From NCBI GenBank assembly GCA_021817845.1, contig JAKAFW010000010.1:1-64000 (forward strand): DNA of 64,000 nucleotides, in the 5' to 3' direction. A program made the position numbers and the translations under genes. This DNA comes from FEN-1297 sp021817845. Its GTDB lineage: Bacteria; Bacteroidota; Ignavibacteria; Ignavibacteriales; Ignavibacteriaceae. Positions 60,279 to 64,000 of the stretch are shown in pieces. Each line of letters opens with the position of its first letter. Position 1 is the stretch's first letter. The notes under the pieces were generated by a model. It was not told the DNA's origin and did no database searches. It saw only the letters and a program-made list of their open reading frames with translations.

Positions 60279-61571
60279 ATGAATAAAAACGACTTTCCTC
60301 AAATACCGCTTGCGGAGAGAGTCCGGCCGAAAACTTTAGATGAATTTCAAGGGCAGGAATCATTGCTTGGTAAGGGAAAACCAATTCGTTTGATGATTGA
60401 GAATGACAGCCTGAGTTCATTTATTTTATGGGGACCTCCCGGCACCGGGAAGACAACAATCGCAAGAATCATTGCCGAACATACAAAGTCAGAATTTCAT
60501 CAGATAAATGCCGTTTCTTCCGGTGTAAAAGACATTCGCTCGGTCATAGACATAGCTTCCCAAAATAAATTGATGAATCGGAAGACCATTTTATTCATTG
60601 ATGAAATACACCGTTTTAATAAAGCGCAACAGGATGCTTTGCTTAATTCGGTGGAATCCGGATTAATTATTTTAATCGGAGCTACAACTGAGAATCCGTC
60701 CTTTGAAGTAATACCGGCGCTTCGTTCAAGAGCAAGGGTTTATATCCTGGAGGAGCTATCAAAAGACAATTTAACCGGTATTCTAAATTCTGCAATTAAA
60801 AAAGACGAATTTCTTGCCTCGTTAAACTTCATAGAAATTGATATAAATTTTTTGCTATACCTTTCCGGCGGTGATGCCCGCTCAATGCTAAGCATTTTTG
60901 AAGCGGCTGTCCTTCAGCAAATTCATTCCGGGGAAATAAAAATTGATAAAGAAGTTTTAGAGAATGTGGTTCAGAAGAAAAACATTCTTTATGATAAAAG
61001 CGGGGAGGAACATTATAACGTAATTTCTGCTTTCATAAAAAGCATAAGAGGCAGCGACCCCGATGCGGCTCTTTATTGGATGGCAAGGATGCTTGAAGGC
61101 GGCGAAGATCCTATATTTATTGCTCGCCGGATGGTTATTCTTGCCTCTGAAGATGTCGGAAACGCTTCTCCGAACGGGTTAGTGCTTGCTGAAGCCGCGT
61201 TCGGCGCTGTTGCTAAAGTCGGAATGCCGGAGGCAAGAATTATTTTAGCTCAATGTGCTACTTATCTTGCATCCTCTCCAAAGAGTAATGCTTCTTATAT
61301 GGGAATGGAAAAAGCTTTTGCAGATGTAAAGAATCAACCTCTCTATAACGTGCCGGTTCATTTAAGGAATGCTCCGACTAAATTGATGAAAGATATTGGC
61401 TACGGAAAGGAATATAAATATCCACACGATTATGAGAATCATTTTGTCGCAGAAAATTATCTTCCTGAAGAATTAAAAAATGCGCAGTATTATTTTCCGA
61501 CAGAGAACGGGCAGGAAAAGTCTTTGAAAGAAAGACTAAAGCTTTTATGGAAGAACAGAAAAAGATATTAA
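60279..61571 (+). CDS. rarA: Replication-associated recombination protein A (RarA/MgsA AAA+ ATPase)
   Basis: A 430-aa protein: PLAERVRPKTLDEFQGQESLLG, Walker A WGPPGTGKTTIARIIA near residue 50, AVSSGVKDIRSVID, Walker B ILFIDEIHRFNKAQQDALL, GATTENPSFEVIPALRSRARVY, and the C-terminal MgsA domain (GSDPDAALYWMARMLEGGEDPIFIARRMVILASEDVG, VPVHLRNAPTKLMKDIGYGKEYKYPHD). It acts at stalled replication forks. Its stop overlaps the next start as TAATG. Confidence 0.96.
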   Translation: MNKNDFPQIPLAERVRPKTLDEFQGQESLLGKGKPIRLMIENDSLSSFILWGPPGTGKTTIARIIAEHTKSEFHQINAVSSGVKDIRSVIDIASQNKLMNRKTILFIDEIHRFNKAQQDALLNSVESGLIILIGATTENPSFEVIPALRSRARVYILEELSKDNLTGILNSAIKKDEFLASLNFIEIDINFLLYLSGGDARSMLSIFEAAVLQQIHSGEIKIDKEVLENVVQKKNILYDKSGEEHYNVISAFIKSIRGSDPDAALYWMARMLEGGEDPIFIARRMVILASEDVGNASPNGLVLAEAAFGAVAKVGMPEARIILAQCATYLASSPKSNASYMGMEKAFADVKNQPLYNVPVHLRNAPTKLMKDIGYGKEYKYPHDYENHFVAENYLPEELKNAQYYFPTENGQEKSLKERLKLLWKNRKRY

Positions 61572-62476
61572 TGGAATTTTCCTGCAAAATATGCGGCAAC
61601 AAAAATGACAATCAATTCTACAATGTTAGAGAGATGCAGTTTGGAACAAGAGATGAATTTATATATTGCCAGTGTTCCGGTTGCGGATGCCTCCAATTAG
61701 TAAATCCTCCGGCGGACTTATCAAAATATTATCCGAAAGAATATTTTTCTTTTCAAATTCATAAAGAAAAATATTTGAAGCAAAAACTTAACGTTTTTCG
61801 CGACCGTTATGCACTCGGCATCAAAAATAATCTGGGAAAATTATTGTTTAATAAATACGGAGAGCCAACTTACATAGGATGGCTTAAAAAATTTAACATT
61901 GATTTAGAAAGTAAAATATTAGATATCGGATGCGGCTCCGGAAAACTTCTTTATAGAATGGGGAACACCGGATTTAAGAATCTAATGGGAATTGATGCTT
62001 TCATTGAAAAAGATATTTACTATCATAATGGTGTTAGGATATTTAAAAAGGATTTGAATGAGCTCACCGAAAAATTCGATCTGATAATGATGCACCATTC
62101 ATTAGAGCATTTTGAAGATCAACATGGAATATTTAACAAGCTTTCATCAATGCTAACAGAAGGTAAAAATTTATTAATTAGAATCCCTATTTGCAGTTCT
62201 TATTCATGGAAATTTTATCGGGAGAATTGGTTTGCTCTTGAAGCTCCGAGACATTTTTACAATCACTCATTAGAGAGTATAAAATACTTGGCGGATAAAT
62301 ATAGGTTTGAAATTATCAACACCTTTTTTGATTCCCGAAGCATTCAATTTTGGGGCAGCGAACAATATAAAAGGGATATACCGTTGATGGATCAAAGATC
62401 ATTCTTTATCAACCAGATAATTCAATTTTCTCAAAGGTGGAGATTGAAAAATTTGAAAGAGAAACGGAAAGATTAA
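61571..62476 (+). CDS. Class I SAM-dependent methyltransferase with an N-terminal zinc ribbon, frameshifted near its end
   Basis: A 301-aa ORF if started at ATG 61571 (TAATG overlap with rarA); the frame opens 8 codons earlier at 61547. It has a zinc ribbon (CKICGN...CQCSGCGCLQL), then SKILDIGCGSGKLLYRM, HHSLEHFEDQHGIFNKLSSML and WFALEAPRHFYNHS, as in methyltransferases of cell-surface glycan clusters. The ORF ends RWRLKNLKEKRKD, but another frame continues KFERETERLNKIGEGDQAVLFMKKI to a stop at 62524-62526, the expected family ending. So a single-base shift near 62430-62445 is probable, by mutation or sequencing error. Confidence 0.8.
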   Translation: MEFSCKICGNKNDNQFYNVREMQFGTRDEFIYCQCSGCGCLQLVNPPADLSKYYPKEYFSFQIHKEKYLKQKLNVFRDRYALGIKNNLGKLLFNKYGEPTYIGWLKKFNIDLESKILDIGCGSGKLLYRMGNTGFKNLMGIDAFIEKDIYYHNGVRIFKKDLNELTEKFDLIMMHHSLEHFEDQHGIFNKLSSMLTEGKNLLIRIPICSSYSWKFYRENWFALEAPRHFYNHSLESIKYLADKYRFEIINTFFDSRSIQFWGSEQYKRDIPLMDQRSFFINQIIQFSQRWRLKNLKEKRKD

Positions 62477-62528
62477 ATAAAATCGGAGAAGGCGATCAGG
62501 CGGTTCTTTTTATGAAGAAAATTTGAGA

Positions 62529-63692
62529 TTACAGAAGCGCAAACATTTTACCCGGTAATTGCTTCACCACTCCTTTGAATTCCAATGAAAGAAGATGAAC
62601 AAGGCAGTCGGAAGTAGATAAGTTTGTAACTGCAGCAATCTTATCAATTTGCACCGGCTCATTGGAAAGAGATGAAATAATTTTTTCTTCGAACAAATTT
62701 AATCCAACCTGGGGCTTCGGAATATTTTTACCAATTACCGGTTTTAACTTAAGCTCCAGTTCAATCAAAACATCCTCGAATGATCTAATTAGTTTTGCTT
62801 CTCCTCTTTGGATTTTTAGATTTGTTCCTTCAGATTGTTTTACTCCAAGATTTCCCGGTACGGCAAATACTTCTCTGTTCTGATCCAGAGCGTAGGAAGC
62901 GGTTTGCATTGCGCCGCCGGTAACGCCGGTTTCAATTATAATAGTACCTAGACTGATTCCAGAGATAATTCTATTTCTTTTAGGGAAATTTACCGCATCC
63001 GGTTTTGTTCCCAAACTATATTCTGAAATTATTAATCCGTGTTCGGAAATCTCATTAAATAATTTTTTATTCTCAGGAGGGTATATAACATCTAATCCTG
63101 ATCCGATAACTGCAATGGTTCTGCCGTTATTCTTTAAAGAAGCGGTATGGGCAATAGTGTCTATGCCGCGAGCAAGTCCGCTTACAATTGTAATTCTTTG
63201 AGATGCAAGATCGTTAACTAATCTTTCTGCTTGAAGTTTTCCATAATTGGAAGGCTGTCTCGTACCAACAACAGCAATGGAGTAATTATCCGGTTCGGCA
63301 AAATTTCCTTTATAAAAAAGAATTATAGGAGGGTCATAAATTTTTTTTAAAATCGATGGATACTCATTATCCCACACAGTAACAATAGAGCAACCAAGTT
63401 TGTCAAGCTTATCAAGCTGTTTTAATACAATATCTTTTGTTTCGTTACGCTTGCGGTTAATTTGACGTATCCGCTTAGCAAGGTTGGTGCTTATTCCTTC
63501 TATTTCTAAAAGTGAATCGTAATTTGCGGAAAGAATGTTTTCTGTAGTTTTAAATTTGGAGAGGAGGCTCCTAAATTTTGCGGGGCCAATTCCCTCTACG
63601 GAAAGGAGCAAAAATATATCAGTTAATTGTTCTGGGTTTAGCTTAGTCAATTTTTCAATAAAATGAATATAATAATAACTGACGTTACACAA
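62529..63692 (-). CDS. dprA: DNA-processing protein DprA
   Basis: A 387-aa protein. N-terminal helical HhH/SAM part (LLLSVEGIGPAKFRSLLSKF, LLEIEGISTNLAKRI), the Rossmann-like core (YPSILKKIYDPPIILFYKGN, AVVGTRQPSNYGKLQAERLV, TIVSGLARGIDTIAHTASL, TIAVIGSGLDVIYPPENKKLF, FPKRNRIISGISLGTIIIETG, VFAVPGNLG) and a C-terminal winged helix (IDKIAAVTNLSTSDCLVHLLSLEFKGVVKQLPG). DprA loads RecA on incoming single-stranded DNA during transformation. No ATG exists near the start; TTG at 63692 or the TTG 14 codons on are the candidates. Confidence 0.94.
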   Translation of the reverse strand: MCNVSYYYIHFIEKLTKLNPEQLTDIFLLLSVEGIGPAKFRSLLSKFKTTENILSANYDSLLEIEGISTNLAKRIRQINRKRNETKDIVLKQLDKLDKLGCSIVTVWDNEYPSILKKIYDPPIILFYKGNFAEPDNYSIAVVGTRQPSNYGKLQAERLVNDLASQRITIVSGLARGIDTIAHTASLKNNGRTIAVIGSGLDVIYPPENKKLFNEISEHGLIISEYSLGTKPDAVNFPKRNRIISGISLGTIIIETGVTGGAMQTASYALDQNREVFAVPGNLGVKQSEGTNLKIQRGEAKLIRSFEDVLIELELKLKPVIGKNIPKPQVGLNLFEEKIISSLSNEPVQIDKIAAVTNLSTSDCLVHLLSLEFKGVVKQLPGKMFALL

Positions 63693-63817
63693 TATTTATT
63701 TTTTAATAACCACTTTCACCTTAGTCGGAGCCTCAACGGATTCACGTCAAGGAAAAATGATCTCAATAATAGGTTTGAGTCACAGAAATTGCTTATTTAG
63801 GCTAAAGGCTGAATAAA

Positions 63818-64000
63818 TTATTTTATCTGAGTATCAGAAGTATTAGTTGATTCAGTTGACTCTTTCTTGGTATAAAGAATTGATAAAGGCAAAATAATTA
63901 AGTAGCCGATAATTAATAAAACAGGGGAAATATCTAATGAAGCTATGCTATTCCACGGACCCATTGACATAAAAATGAAACCAATTATTATTGTAGCAAT
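63818..64000 (-). CDS. Partial small membrane protein (5' end beyond the window)
   Basis: The minus-strand frame reads in from the window edge and gives the last 60 residues: two hydrophobic segments (IATIIIGFIFMSMG and SPVLLIIGYLIILPLSIL) separated by PWNSIASLD, then a polar tail TKKESTESTNTSD. This matches the pattern of small two-span membrane proteins in Bacteroidota (GPW.S..SL...P.LL.IGY...P..I), possibly DUF3098-like. Function unknown; the start is not in the window. Confidence 0.55.
   Translation of the reverse strand: MATIIIGFIFMSMGPWNSIASLDISPVLLIIGYLIILPLSILYTKKESTESTNTSDTQIK

Overview
The window reads as a chromosomal segment of a Bacteroidota/Chlorobi-group bacterium, most likely of the Ignavibacteria. 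This is inferred from the low GC content, a GldC-type gliding accessory gene, two LytTR regulators, a LiaF-like/LytS/LytR module, kbl-tdh, a MetG with a C-terminal tRNA-binding domain, and a very large multihaem cytochrome operon. No rRNA or tRNA gene and no CRISPR array was found.

Layout. (1) 1-4.15 kb is an accessory array. It holds a broken STAS/SEC14-like fragment, a BrnT/BrnA toxin-antitoxin pair, a second pair whose toxin has two in-frame stops, a quinone-reductase-like MDR and an EamA exporter. Several ORF stop codons lie inside attC-like core boxes, so it looks like integron gene cassettes without a visible integrase. (2) 4.4-9.1 kb carries gldC, an orphan LytTR regulator, a YciI-like gene behind a decayed MFS transporter, and ppk1. 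(3) 9.2-12.9 kb is a magnesium locus: a 20-codon acidic/proline-rich leader ORF with a hairpin, an MgtA-type P-type ATPase, and a tightly coupled EIIA-domain protein. (4) 13-22.8 kb is housekeeping: Mrp/NBP35, NifU C-domain, AI-2E permease and, on the minus strand, metG, three SurA/PpiC-type chaperones and MoxR. (5) 22.9-26.8 kb has a LiaF-like membrane protein with a LytS/LytR pair, and YceI.

(6) 26.8-38.7 kb is one minus-strand respiratory operon. It encodes a 25-residue membrane peptide, a 13-haem cytochrome c fused to cytochrome b, a 19-haem cytochrome c, a cytochrome b561-like subunit, a 7-haem NapC-like protein, a Rieske protein, a cytochrome b, an 11-haem tail-anchored cytochrome and a DUF2339 membrane protein, then a terminator. 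In all there are about 50 c-type haem motifs plus b haems and one Rieske cluster. The likely role is a quinol-linked electron conduit; donor and acceptor are unknown. (7) 40.5-45.6 kb is an island with a restriction-modification-like operon: a double-domain DNA methyltransferase, a small unknown protein, a protein with two LAGLIDADG-like motifs, and a PD-(D/E)XK-like nuclease. (8) 45.6-64 kb returns to core genes: an uncharacterised 601-aa protein, kbl-tdh, a TerB-like protein, a cytidylate-kinase-like protein, fumC, an uncharacterised Rossmann protein, a TPR protein, then a co-directional run metF - oxidoreductase - class II aldolase - ddl - ftsB/divIC - rarA - methyltransferase. It ends with minus-strand dprA and a partial membrane protein. 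Small palindromic or repetitive elements sit between genes at 5.8, 6.6, 47.8 and 56.0 kb.

All functions are inferred by reading the sequence; no database search was possible.
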